Assembly: GCA_007258455.2 (NCBI GenBank) | Contig: VDFB02139289.1 | Span: 34,385 to 98,384 of the forward strand | DNA: 64,000 nt | Source of the DNA: Sequoia sempervirens | Lineage: Eukaryota; Streptophyta; Pinopsida; Cupressales; Cupressaceae | Direction of reading: 5' to 3' | In this document: piece by piece, positions 1-11,803 of the stretch | How positions within the stretch are numbered: position 1 is the first letter of the stretch | How the letters are laid out: each line of letters begins with the position of its first letter | Program-made: the position numbers and the translations under genes | Notes under the pieces: model-generated | Told to the model about the DNA's origin: nothing | The model's database searches: none | Seen by the model: only the letters and a program-made list of their open reading frames with translations

Positions 1-19
1 CCTAGAAATTGGTAACATT

Positions 20-520
20 GTCAGTTACTGAAGGTATTGGCGTTAATTCCACTATAAACTTCTTCAGTCTAGAGAGAGACAAAGGTTCTAAAGTACTAGC
101 TACCTGAGCAAGGAAATATGTTGTTTGGTTATTATTGTGTTGTATCAACTAAATGTTTAAGGTGTCAAATCCTTCAATAAGGTCCCATACTCTATCTATA
201 ATTGGTCATCCTTTGGTCATGACATGAGTACTACCTCTTGACTTGCTTGTTTAGTAACTCAGAGTCCCCAAAGACTTGCATAACCTTGACCTTTTTCTTC
301 AGTGACATGAGCAACCCATGAATCAAATCCTCATATTCCACTACATTATTAGTGCAATGAAACTAAAGTATATGAGTAGCAAAGAAAGTTTTACCTGTTG
401 GATTGATTAACTCAAATCCTACCCCAACTCCTTGCTTCAATTTAGATCTATCAAATCTTAAGGTCCAACAACCAGCGACTGCAAACTTCCCTGCTGCATT
501 TGTTTCACTATTACTACTGG
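20..520 (-). pseudogene. RNase H domain (archaeal/RVT_3-like type) of element F
   Basis: The minus frame reads GCWTLRFDRSKLKQGVGVGF, then NNVVEYEDLI, then VFGDSELL. These are the first three acidic motifs of the extra RNase H found in Tat-lineage plant gypsy elements. The Asp codon is at 450-452, the Glu at 336-338 and the second Asp at 264-266. The usual Gly after the first Asp is Arg (FDRS). After about base 210 the frame shifts, but the downstream part (FLAQVASTLEPLSLSRLKKF) stays recognisable. The last catalytic Asp position looks lost. Such domains degrade the RNA strand of the RNA-DNA hybrid during element replication. This copy is dead. Confidence 0.65.
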
Positions 521-638
521 AGGACTCCTCTGAAAGCATCACTTTCTTCCCTCTCGGATCCTCTTAAATATTTTGAATATTGATTTTGACTATTGGAATA
601 GGGTTGATACATTTTTGCACTTGTTCTATTGTAGTTTG

Positions 639-686
639 GCAAAGGTAACAATTCAGTTCAGAGTGGGAGGCATTATGAACTTTACA
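639..686 (-). pseudogene. C2HC zinc-finger-like motif after the protease of element F
   Basis: The minus frame reads WCKVHNASHSELNCYLC, spacing C-x2-H-x3-H-x4-C with an extra Cys three residues on. It resembles the C2HC motif at 36374-36415 in element B (FCEYHRVHGHSTNEC). In ordinary gypsy elements such a finger sits in gag, upstream of the protease; here it lies between protease and RNase H. Zinc binding is inferred from the spacing only. Confidence 0.4.
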
Positions 687-1039
687 CCAATTTGGAAAAA
701 GTAATTCTTCAAAATTCATTCCCCTACCTAGATAAATCTGATTTTCAACACACTTCTAAATGAATTCTTGGAAATTATCCAACAACCTGAGTTGATGATC
801 CTCAGAAACATCATCATTAACGGGTTCCAATAGAGCTCCAGTATCACTAGATTCAACTATGAGATCCATGGGTGTAGCATGTAGCATAAGGATTTCTTCC
901 ACATTAGATTCCTCAAAATGGGCTGCAAGTATTTAAATACCCATACTCACCTTTGATATCAATATTTCATTGGAAGTATTCTGATATTCTGCAATCATAT
1001 ATTTCATGTTGGGTTCTCTTTCAATCTTGATCTGATTTG

Positions 1040-1500
1040 GCACTCCCTTCTAGGGAAGCCACATATGAGAATGATCGTTTGACACATATCCATTCAAAGC
1101 CCTAGTAAAGTCTCTTCCCAAAATTAGACAATAAGCATCAGGTATATCTGCCACCTATATATTAATAACTTCTTGAATTCTAGGGTCAAAGGCAACTTGC
1201 ATATGAATCATGTTTAATTCCCCTACAACATTAACCTCAATTCTATCTAGTTGAGTAACTTTATTTTGGGAATCAACAGGAGTAATACCTAGGGCTCTAC
1301 AGACACCAAAAGGCATTACATTGGTAGAAGCACTTGAATCTAGCAAGCAATTGCGCAAGTTCTTTCCAAATATATGAATGGAGATCAGAAATGGAGGAGT
1401 GTCCATTTTCCCATGGAACAAAGTCAAGGGAGTATCCACCTGAGCAACTTGAGTTCTATCTTTCTCTTTCCCTTTATCTCTAGGTGGTATGTGAACCTAA
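1040..1500 (-). pseudogene. Retropepsin (aspartic protease) of element F
   Basis: The active-site segment reads CLLDSSASTNVMPFGVCRAL, with the catalytic Asp codon at 1338-1340. The family motif D-[ST]-G-[AS] has become DSSA, so the Gly is lost. The C-terminal hydrophobic-Gly motif is present as LILGRDF near 1111-1128. Both halves are in one frame. A TAG at 1050-1052 follows the domain. The role would be cleavage of the Gag-Pol polyprotein. The protease is well separated from gag by a decayed linker at about 1500-3030. Confidence 0.75.
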
Positions 1501-3029
1501 TTGTGAATCTATTTTTTCTCTTTTATTGGTTGAGAACTGGATACTTTATTGACACTCTCATTGACTAATTTATCTTGTGATACTGAACTTGTGTTGTAAG
1601 CTCCTAAAACTAAATTTCTAATAGTTGGAACTCTCAATAACTCAAATGCAGAGAGACTTACCTTTAGCTTCTTGAGTTCTTCTACAACATATATGGTTAG
1701 TTGTTCTACACTCAGATTAGTAGGGGCCTCTTTTGGGTATTCCACTACCTTATCCTTACTTGCTTCAATAGTCTGTGCTTTTGACAGATCCATTGATCCC
1801 TAATCTTTAGATAAGTATTGCATAGACACTTGAGTATATGTTGGATTATTGCCAACATTAGGATCTGGAGGAGTAGTAAAGTTGTTTTGAGGAATAGAGG
1901 TGGTGAAGGGGCCTCCGGCCTATGAACGCCTATGTGGTAGGTCCCTCATATCATATTTTTTAATAGGTCACTAGAATGTATGTACCTCTTCAATATAAGC
2001 TTCTTCTTCATCCATGGGGCCATTGCCATTCACTGGATTTTCATTGAACATTTGTGTAATCTCATCTCCATTGCACACCTGATCTGACTTTTCTTTAAGC
2101 TGGTATGATTCTTCTTCAGGCACACTCTCCTTGCTCTGTGGAAAAGGAGCATGATTTAGCACCAACATGAGTGAATCATAGGGAGTAGATGGCACAATCT
2201 CCTGACTACTTGCATTATTCTCCACCTCATACTGAAAGATTGAAGTCGCTTTCTAAATTCTGAATAGTCTAACTTGGAATGCTAACCTATTTTATGGAGC
2301 CTACACCATCCTAATAGAGTAGCCTCAACAAATATACACCACTTGTAGGCCTTTCTTGATTGATTGGCTGATCCAATGGGGTGGGGGCACCTCGATTATT
2401 AGGCCTTGTATTCCAAGTTTTGTTCTATTTGGTTGGTTGTCTCTTGTCAAACCCTTGTCCACTAGCCTAACCCCTATCAAATTTTTGGCTTGAAGATTTT
2501 CCTTTATCATAATTCTATCCTCTGTCATAATTGTGTCCTCTTTTAGGATGCTAACCTCTATCAAAATGTTGTCCTTATTGAATTTCCCAATTTTCTCTGT
2601 TATGATTGGACTGCATACTTCTTTGAGTAGCCTAGAGCTAACTATTCTGGTTTCAAAAATAAGTTTCCTCCATGTTCAACTTCTTCACTTGTTTAGTTAG
2701 TTCATCCAATCTCTCCTTGTCAAGATTTCTATATGGAGGTTGGTCTGCATTGTTTTGGGGATATCCTACTACAGTACTGGTATTCAGTGACTGGTTCAAT
2801 ACATCTGAATTTTGTAGATATGTGGGAAAACTAACCTGGGACTATGGATGAAGAGGTTGATTTACATTTTTCCAAGGGTAGCTAGTTTTGGGTGGAACTT
2901 GACTCTCAAGAGGTCATGGGTGAGGAACCAGAGGCAACTAAGGTATCAGATTCATGACAAGAGTGTGATTAGCAAGAGCCTAATTGAGAACTGGGACCTT
3001 CCTGGGGTGAGAAATGGGTCCTAGTGACG

Positions 3030-3858
3030 ATAAAGGCCCAGATAAATGTTGTCTTAAAGCAGTTCTAACCTTCACAGCCTCTGCGTATGCATCAAGTAGG
3101 GTGGTAGGAGGGTTGTTTCTCCATTTCATGAAGGTAGCTATCAGAATGTCAAGACCCTCATAATAGACTTCTAAAGTAGTGGCCTAATCAATAGCATAAG
3201 GGTCCTGTAGTCGGGTATAGGCACAATGAAACCTATTATTAAAAGACCCTATGGGTTCATTGACTTCTCTCTTAAAATTGGTGAATTGAAGATATAACTC
3301 ATTGGGACTAATGAGAATCCTAAACTTCTATAGGAATGTAGTCTCTAATTTATTCCAATTCTAAATAGATCCCATGGACAAATGACTGTATGAGTAGAAC
3401 ACATCTTCTCCTAAGGAATAAGGAAAGAGCCTACATGCTACATCCTCATGATTGATTCCTCTATCTTTTAGGAAAGTCTAAAAGATCCTGATGTGTTCCT
3501 TAATAGTTCTCTTGGGGTCATTAATATGGAATTTGGAACAAAAGTGTTATGGGTTCTTGGGCATAACATTGTAGTTATTGAAGGTCAAGGGAGATGGATT
3601 GTTGGAAAGGAAAGCCATTGGTGGAGGTGATAATGGATGATTTATGATTTGATGGGGACGTGGAATAGGAATGGATTCTGAATTAGATGAAGATGATGGG
3701 AATGATGGAAATGGCTGGGTGGATGAAGATTCTCCCCTTGTTCTGGTCCTTCTTGACCTAGTAGGAGCTTGCAATTCTTGAAATTCCTCTTCCCTTGGAG
3801 TAGATCTAGTTCTTCTTCTGAATCTTTCAGGAGAAATGGCTAACATAAATTCATCCAA
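3030..3858 (-). pseudogene. Gag (Retrotrans_gag type) of element F
   Basis: The frame begins MDEFMLAISPERFRRR, a Ser/Arg/Pro-rich N-terminus. It runs into a typical gypsy gag core with segments such as INHEDVACRLFPYSLGED, NELYLQFTNFKREVNEPIG and FHCAYTRLQDPYAID. TAG stops at 2980-2982, 3184-3186, 3328-3330 and 3361-3363 all sit where gag relatives have glutamine. The product would form the particle shell around the element RNA. No CCHC knuckle is seen in the usual place near the gag C-terminus. Confidence in the family is fair; exact ends are uncertain. Confidence 0.7.
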
Positions 3859-3889
3859 CTTGCTTATTCAAGCCCTCCTTCTACCACAA

Positions 3890-5032
3890 ATTTATTGATG
3901 GTGTTTTCTGCATAGCAACAACTCATACATAATATGATACTCTATCTCTCTTAAAAGGTAAATCTCTATTAGCAAGCCTCAAGAGATAACCCCAAGGTCT
4001 CTAATGTCAGGTCTTGACAATGCATAAACAACTCAGTGATAAATGTGAAAATGCTAGTAATCACAAAGGGACCTTAACACAATCAAATATTGAATCCTTA
4101 AATTTATCAGATCTAGAAATATGGTGATACTTTTATTCCTAAATCTAACCCAAATGAAAAAAGAAATAGTAAAAGAGATAAGTGATTTATAGGGATTCTT
4201 AAATTTAACACTAAATCCTAAGATTAATGATGCAAATGATGAAACACTTGAAATGGACTAATCCCTCAAAAACTGATTCCTACTTGACCTAGATGAATCT
4301 ACAATCTGACAGAAATAGTGCAATATTCTCAGGTATTAAAGATTTTTAGATCATGAATACTCATTCAAAACAACCTTATTGAAATTTCAATGAACCAACA
4401 TTCACAATTGAACTAAGCACAATGAATTTAAAGTCCAGGCTAACTTTGCAAAGATACTAACAATTAGCTAGCTATGAAAAGTATGGACTAGAGATTGTTG
4501 CAACACCTCAAGCATAAAACCATAAACATTATCAATTCTTATAACATTAAACCTAGCAATTATATCAAATAAACTTAAGTAACTTCCAAAGATAGAATCA
4601 CAGGAACCATGCCAGATAAAATTCAACACAAGAAAGGCACCAAATCACAATCTCTTCACTTGCATTAAATCATTCAAAGTAGAAACAATTCCATTCTTTT
4701 GTTACAACACTTGCTTGAAAATAAGACTAACTCCTAACTCTAGCTCTTGCTACACTGCTTAATTCACTCTTATATAAAACTATATAGCTCTTACAAGTGA
4801 GGAGGAATGCCATATTTATAGAAACCCCCAAGATATGTTAGAATAATTAAGGTTTACAATAATAAATGGCCACAAAACAAGTCATCCAGGAGGAATTCAA
4901 AATAAAGTAAAATATGCATTAAATGCATGTACTCCATCCAGGTCAGCCTGGGATCTCCAACATCACCCGGTCCAATACATGTGAAGGAGAAGAGAAATAA
5001 TGGGGAAGCATAAATTCTGATGAAGCATTGCA
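3890..5032 (-). repeat. Putative LTR between ORF-X and gag F
   Basis: On the minus strand this begins TGCAATGC directly after a polypurine tract (5037-5052). It contains promoter-like TATA sequences (minus reading tttctataaatatgg and gttttatataagag, about 4770-4825) and leads to gag F at 3858. That is the layout of a 5' LTR plus leader for F, and at the same time of a 3' LTR for the ORF-X element. The 3' edge of the LTR is not determined: no clean primer-binding site is visible, and the nearest candidate (minus tttgtggtagaaggaggg, about 3875-3892) is poor. No second copy lies in the window. Confidence 0.4.
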
Positions 5033-8000
5033 TTAACTACTTCCCCCTTTATCCTTATCTCACTCCATCTTATCTTGCACCACCAAAAATATCCTATCCA
5101 AGTGGCCCATAGGTGGAATAGCTAAAATCTTAATTCTCCTTTCAATGGACTTGATATCTTCTCTTGACTATTTTACCATATTATCCCAATCTACCTTACT
5201 GGTTTGATATTTATCACTTACTACAATGTAGATAGTAGCATCATCCAACTGATGTTCAGTGAATGGACCTTCATTGACTGGAGAATACACATCTTGCCAC
5301 CATTTTCTCAATTTCTCCAAACTCAGATGTTTTGGCACAAACCTCTTTCTCCTTGTCATAACCTCAAAGAAAAAAATGCACCTGTTATAGATTCTAGTCA
5401 AGGTGTCCTTAATTTTTTTCCCCTGCTTATACACCTTCTTTAAAACCTTTTTCCTTATTTTCAAAGCTTCAAACCAATCCCAAGGTTTTGTAGCTCTGGA
5501 CAAAGGAATAATTCCATCACTTATCAATTTTTCCTCAGTATGTTCCATGATGGTTTTAGTCTTTTGCAACAGGAGATCCACATCCTCCTTATCCCAAGCT
5601 AGCACATTCCTTAACCAATCTATTGATCTCTTAGCATCTCCTCCAGTTGAAAGGATGCATTTAGTAGCATCATATCAGTTAATTTACACTCCCTATAAAC
5701 AACCAATTGTAGCATGTGTGGTGGTTTTCATTCTCTCCATCTCAAATATTATTTCTTGTGGCAGGAAGCTTGCAACAGATGATGAGGAGCTGTTGGATTT
5801 CAAGGGTTTCATCAAATATTGTAGATATCTCCTGAGTTTATCATTTTCTTTCTTCAATTCTTGCTTGATTTTTACTTCTTTCCTCAACCTACCCAAGATC
5901 ACAACACTAGAGCTTTCATACTCTTCAATCTCTTGTTCCATGGAAGTAGGCCCTAGGTTGATAGTCTCTACATTGTAGTCACTTCCAATCACATCATCCC
6001 TATTCTTATCAGGAGTAGGAGTAGCAATGTGAACCACCATATTATTTGCTTCATCTCTCTCAATCTTAGAGATAACCTTGGCTTTCTTCTTTGCTTTACC
6101 CTTTCCTATATTCACCAATAACTCATCCCAATTAGGAGTATCATCTACAACAATATGTTTACTCTTTCATTCCTTTCCCAACCAACCTAGAACATTACAA
6201 TCTGATTGTACATTTCTTTTTCCAACTTCATCTCGGTGATCCTTGGGTATATCCTTTCTCAAATCTTGTTTCTCATAAATCTAGTCAACTTTATCTTATT
6301 TTTCTTTATCATGCTCTTCTTCTTCATGTACCGGTGATGGAGTCTTAACTAGCATTTCCTCTCTTTGAGGAGGTCTATTTTCTTCACTTCTTATAGGTGA
6401 ATCCTCATAAGTCACCAAGGGGGACTGTAACACCATCTCTATTTATGCCTCAGCACTATAGAGCTCACCTTCTTGAAATTCTTCTCCTTCTAGATCTTGA
6501 TGACTCTCTACCTCTTTGGGTTCACCTGGTTCACTGAGCTTCATGGAAAGTGGGGATACTATCACGTTGTTCTACAGTAGAGGTAACTGAAGGAGCATCC
6601 TTCCTTGGCACACTATCCTTGGGAGGAGTTCTTCATCTTCTTGTGTATACCTATGTTCTTTCTCTCGATCTCTCTACATTTATCACTGGTGGGCTAGCTT
6701 CAGGCTTAGAGGATCCCTTCTCCTTCTATGATAATCTCACTATCCTTCTTCTCTTTGGCATAGAAGCACTAGCCTTTTTTCTTCCTTTTTAGCTTCATCC
6801 TTTACCGACTTCTTTTTCCTTGAAATGGGCTTCCTTCTCTTTGCGATAGGATTTATTTGCTTCTCTTCTTCCTGTACCTCCTTTGCCTAAACATCTTTAC
6901 TTTTTATATTAAAAGGAGAGCTCACCTTTCCCTTATCCTTAGGATCTTGTTTAGTTGACTCCTTAGAAGTGGAATGAGACTCCAAGTCTCCCATTAGATC
7001 ATAGGTGCATTGCACACCTTCACTTTCCAACTCCCACATCTTATTCTTGAGTCATAGCTTTGTATATTTAATCACTAGAGTCATAATTTTCTCTAACTCC
7101 ATTTTCTCTTCCTCCAACTAGTCTATTTCTCCCACTAGTTTATCCTTCACAACCTCATAATTATGGCCCTAAATCAAATCTTCATCATATTCAAACTAAT
7201 ATAGAATGGAATTCACATTATATAGCCATACTAAATTCACTGGTAGCCTAGAAAACTTCTTGCTTCTGATCTCAAATTCATCAATGTAATTGGCCAAATA
7301 GTCCTCTTAATTATCCTGATGACTATATTCCATGTTGGCCTTCTTTTTTGCTTCCCTAGTCCTATCAAATATAGATCTCTTGGAATGAAAAGATAAACCT
7401 AGAGTACTCATTTCTTCTTCAGAAGTGTAGGCCAAATTAATAGAAGGGATTGCCTCACTACTGCCTATCCTCGGAGGAAAATCACCACCAAATCTAGTCT
7501 TATGTTTATCATTTTTCATAATTGCATTGAAATCACATATTTTCCTTGTGACCTCTAGAAGTATAATGTGATCTGTGGGACACCTAGGAAGTCTATATGG
7601 ATCCCTCTAACAACCATCTATCCTTATATATGAAAAGGTGGAAAAGTGTATAAACTAAGCCCCATACCTTTTGATTAACTCAACATTTTCATATATTCTT
7701 ACATGCTATGTACCTTGGAGCAACCTAGTGATGTACATAGTGAATACATCATTCAACCTTCTATAGCTTGAGTTACCTAGGTGTAGTTGTGGATAAACCT
7801 CATAAATTACATCCTACCCAAACACGCCCCTTGTACTTAGTCCTTTGTATGGATAGAATCTTGCAAGCACATAAACCAAGTAGGTCTACAGGACATTAAA
7901 CATTTGTTCAAGAATCATGAAACTTAATGTGCCTACCCAATGGTAATCAACATTTTGTTCCATCCTCACAATGACATGGAACATCCAATTTTCAAACACT

Positions 8001-8628
8001 CCCCCAGTCTTCAACATACCACCCTACTGAGAAGGGTGATAACATGATAGTATTCCTTCTTAAATTTAGCTCTAAATAGTTGCTTGGGTAGCTTGTAAAA
8101 GTGGGACTTAGGTTTCTCTAGCCAAGAATTAATGACCTGTTGGGACTTGATGGTATCTTCATCATAAAACTTCTTTTCCACATCCATATCAAAACCCACC
8201 ACATGAGATATTTCAGGCATGTCAAAGGTCTAGGCTATAAACACATGAATAAGGTTTGCCACAATTCTTCCTTGAGGATCGACTATCCTTTGTGTACCCA
8301 TGTCATAGTGTCTAGAACACTCGAGCACTAAATCATAACATTGTATAATGGGAGGGAATCCAACTAGATGTGCCAACCATGATTCCAATATTCTTCTATC
8401 CAACAAAGGAAGGTGATGTGATACCATCCTTGTTTTAAACTCTTCATAATCCCACAATCCAACATTTGTATTGGTTACCTTTGACCAGATGGAAGTTAGC
8501 TTGCTCTCAGGGATTCTGCTCTTTATATCCATTTTTATTCTTTCTACTTCAGAAACAACAGACCCTTCTGTACTTGGATCCATTACTCTACCCTTGTTCT
8601 TGGAAATAACCACTTTACTTGATTCAAC
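5033..8628 (-). pseudogene. ORF-X: decayed frame of about 1,190 codons ending at an LTR
   Basis: I do not recognise the product. The minus frame runs from about 8628 (first ATG at 8581-8583), shifts once near 8015, and stays in a single frame to a TAA at 5033-5035 that abuts the LTR. The inside stops are mostly TAG, for example 7196-7198, 7169-7171 and 7118-7120. Parts seen: an N-terminal folded-looking region (LWDYEEFKTRMVSHHLPLLD; FYKLPKQLFRAKFKKEYYHV), a long Lys/Glu-rich coiled-coil-like middle with basic patches (KRRKPISRKKK, about 6800-6860), and a C-terminal region with FVPKHLSLEKLRKWWQDVYS. The N-terminal part faintly resembles ATHILA ORF1 or plant-transposon-associated proteins. Its position before a PPT and LTR says it is carried by a retrotransposon. 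Confidence 0.6.
5037..5052 (-). other. Polypurine tract before the putative LTR
   Basis: The minus strand reads ataaagggggaagtag, then TTAA, then the TG of the LTR at 5032. Polypurine tracts in this position prime plus-strand DNA synthesis of LTR elements. This one is also translated as the last codons of ORF-X. Confidence 0.6.
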
Positions 8629-8662
8629 CTACATTCAACAAAGAAATAATAATAAAGATCAC
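8629..8662 (-). promoter_or_regulatory. Possible 3' splice site upstream of ORF-X
   Basis: The minus strand has a T-rich tract (tctttattattatttctt) and then gttgaatgtag, directly before the first open codon of ORF-X. The tract-plus-AG layout matches a plant splice acceptor, and an in-frame TAG covers the junction. It would fit a spliced subgenomic message for ORF-X. No donor is identified, so this is inference. Confidence 0.3.
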
Positions 8663-10315
8663 ATGAAACCCAAGATAATCAATCAAAAATGACATATTCA
8701 TCTTCAATATAAGTCCCATGATGAGTGAAATTCTCTAAAACCTCATAATAATTATTCATCTCAAAGTTCAGGCTTTCAATCCTCTCACAGAATTTAGGCT
8801 AGAGAGGAATTTCGAAAAATTCCTAGCCAGACAAATTTTAGCAAAATAAACATAAAAAGCTTCCAATAATAATTTAATGAATCACCATTAACTAATAAAC
8901 AACATGATACATCTTTGAAATAACTCAAATCGATCATACAATGCATAACCACCAGCTAATAAACCATGCTATCTTTTAATCCTTCATTTTTAGCAAAATT
9001 TTAGAGAATTCTGCCTAGTATGAAAATCCACAAAAATAACAACAGTCTACAAACTATGGGAAAATGAAGGGACAAAGGAAATTTTTGGTAAAATCATAAG
9101 GGAATGGAAATCCATGAAGCAGGCATAATTTAGGATTATTGCACATCCTCGTGAAAATGAAGTTGAAACAGAAAATTATGGAATTCTAGCAGTTAAGGAA
9201 TTCTGCAAAGACTTTGAAATTCTGAATGTCAATGTTTCTTTGGAACTTCACTCAAATTGATCGAACAATCAAAAATTTGAAGATCTTGGGCTTGAATCTA
9301 GCTTTATTTTAACCTCTTACAAATCATCTTTAAATTTGAGACTTATCCTGAAGTAAATCAATAGGAATTGGTGATGCCCTAAACCTAAAACCCTAAAATT
9401 CTACCATGAACATGTAGGACAAGCTTGGGCACAACTTACTCATTTTTCTAGGTTTTCAAAAGATCTTTATGGCTTACACAAGAAAGCTACTTGTAATGAA
9501 ACCTAAAAAAATTCTCACAAACTCACTTGGGATCATCAATCTAATAAAATCAAATAACCCCAGCTTCAAGATGTTCAATGCCCAAACATGCAAAAATTCA
9601 TACTTCAAGCACACTCAAGACACCAAAGAATCAATCACATTCAACAATAAAAAGAAACAAAATGAATACATACCATTGATGAAGTGAAACTTGATTATAG
9701 CAACAATAGATAACAATCTTTAGCACCCTAGCAAACAACAACAATTATAATGACGCCCAAGAAAATCACCACCAAATCCAAGAATCCACAAATCCAACAT
9801 GCCAAGTCCAAATAAGCACTCAAGATCAAGCACCTTAGATCAATAGAAAGAAAATTATAAAAACTAGAGGCACAAAAATCCCCAAAATTGATCAAATACA
9901 TGCCACAAAAATCATACAATCTAGCATTAATGCAATCGACAAGACAACCCCAACCAAAACTTGAGAATTCGATAGGACAATGGATGTTTGGAGAAATATT
10001 ACCAACACAAAATTTCATGATGTCTCAGAATTTCTGAATCACAGTGCAAAGCAACCATCACTAGGTTTTTCAAAGTATTTAGGGAATTCCGCCAAGAGAG
10101 GATTTTCTCGAGAACAGTGAAAAACCCAAAATGAGTCTAAAACTTGAGATTTTCAATCAATATCATAGAAGGATCACCAATGTAGGTAAGATAAACATAA
10201 AATCTCATGCCAAAGCAAGTAATTCCTTAAGATCAAAGGTTCAAAACACCAGGAATGAAAGCAAAAGAGGGTCCCTACTTTTAGCGGGGCATGTGTGTGA
10301 AAAACTACACAACAG
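8663..10315. other. No gene seen
   Basis: AT-rich sequence with only short open frames and no recognisable motif, LTR end or repeat. It may be the 5' part of the ORF-X element. Confidence 0.5.
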
Positions 10316-11803
10316 GATACTAATTTTCCTTGTCAACATCAAAGTAAGTACTCTCACTTAGTGTCCTTATTGAATGTGAGTAGCCATCACCACCTTATCC
10401 TCAGAATCATTCAAATCAATCATGGCCATGAGATACTTGCAGTAACATGAATCAATTTTAGCTCCATTATTAGAAGAATCATCCAAGACTTTAATGGAAG
10501 AATCATGACATCCCATATAAGTTCAATGATACGTATTCTTTCTCACAGCCTCCCTCTCAAGCCTATCAATTTTCTTCTCCTTACCCTTGACCAATTCCTC
10601 TGAGATAATTTGGATTCTCAGATGATAAGAAGCTTGATAACACCCCGTGTAGACTTCTTGAAAGCTCTTGTTTTCTTCTTTGGAGTCACAGGGATTTCAT
10701 AGATATCTTACTCACTATGGGGATAATTACCTTGAGACTCAAGAGGGTTGAGTCTCCTAGACCTTCGAACCAGGCTGGAAGACACACTTACCTTACTCAT
10801 TTCTTAACTGAACAACTTATCAAATTTCTTTAGGACAAAGACACCGCCCAATTTATAAATAACAAGCTCGAATTTACACTTACTCCCAGAAAATTAATTC
10901 TCACAAACAATCAAATGGTGAGAATAACAATTAGGTGATCTTAATTAAATAGAGCAACTAGAGAGTGTTTGCATTAATTTTCCAAGAAATCTTGTGTGAG
11001 AATGCAGGCAGTCAATTACCTTGATTTTGAACCTCAATAGTCGATCATACCTTGAAGTGAATCAATAGATAATCAATCAGGATGATTAATTATGACAAAA
11101 TTAAACACATGCACTTGATGCTTCTCCATAATTAGAAAACTCAAGTGAGATAAACATTCACTTATCTTGTATATTAACCACGTACTTAGCATTTGACCAA
11201 ACCTTTCATGTTACATTTACCCACTTTCCCATGTGAATTAATTTACTTGCAATTCATCACAATAAGATAGTCAGGAGTGATCATGATGAACTTTAGAAAA
11301 TCAGCCCATATTCTACCTTACTTCAATTTCACCTTCCCATGTGTACTGACACCTGATAGATTTGATGGCCAAAAAATATTTCCCATAGTTCATATGTGTT
11401 TCAAAGAATTAGTTCTAATTTAGTGTCATTTTTTATCTTAGAATAGTCTTGGCCAATATTTTAGCAGTACCTTCTCTCCATTTGAGTCCATCTAAGGCTT
11501 TGAAATGTTCCACATGGGACACAAGTGGGACCTTCACAGGATGGTGGGGAGTGGTCAAGATTGACCCATGTCACCCACGATCGACTATTGATCTCTATTC
11601 CCTAGAAATACATGCTATCCCTACAGTCTAGTGGGTCCCTCCATGGAGTGACAGATGTCACTTTTCCTGATAGCCCATGTGATTAATTTAGTGAAGAAAG
11701 AAAAAAAATGGGTGCACAGGGAACAATCTTGATGAAAACATGTCTTATGGTGTCCATCATTGATCTTTCTTAAAGCTATGCACATTGGCCTTTTGGAAGT
11801 ATT
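10316..11803 (-). repeat. R1 repeat, left copy
   Basis: It matches 27012-28545 in the same orientation over nearly its whole length, with many substitutions and small indels. The left edge of homology is at gatactaattttcctt and the right edge at attggtcc. The right edge is also the point where the gag of element A1 breaks off. I see no TG...CA ends and no flanking duplication, so I do not call it an LTR. Confidence 0.7.
10320..10800 (-). pseudogene. Decayed ORF of about 160 codons in R1, left copy
   Basis: It starts ATG at 10798-10800 and ends TAG at 10320-10322. The product is unknown: a basic N-terminal half (LVRRSRRLNPLESQGNYPHS; VTPKKKTRAFKKSTRGV), then YMGCHDSSIKVLDDSSNNGA and an acidic end. 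The partner at 27016-27498 is clearly related, and conserved stretches lie in the same frame. This copy has at least one small deletion near codon 50 and a TGA. The sequence aaggtaagtgtgtc after the third codon, present in both copies, also matches a plant splice donor. Confidence 0.45.

Larger units (their letters stand above)
1..5032 (-). mobile_element. Ty3/gypsy-type element F, truncated by the left window edge
   Basis: Read from right to left on the minus strand the order is putative LTR (about 3890-5032), gag (3030-3858), a low-complexity linker, aspartic protease (about 1040-1500), a C2HC motif (639-686) and an RNase H domain (about 20-520). The protein matches are by eye to the plant gypsy families. 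Reverse transcriptase is not found between protease and RNase H, where only about 500 bases separate the two. The frame is broken by many stops, most of them TAG. The rest of the element, possibly including RT and integrase, would lie left of base 1. Confidence 0.7.
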
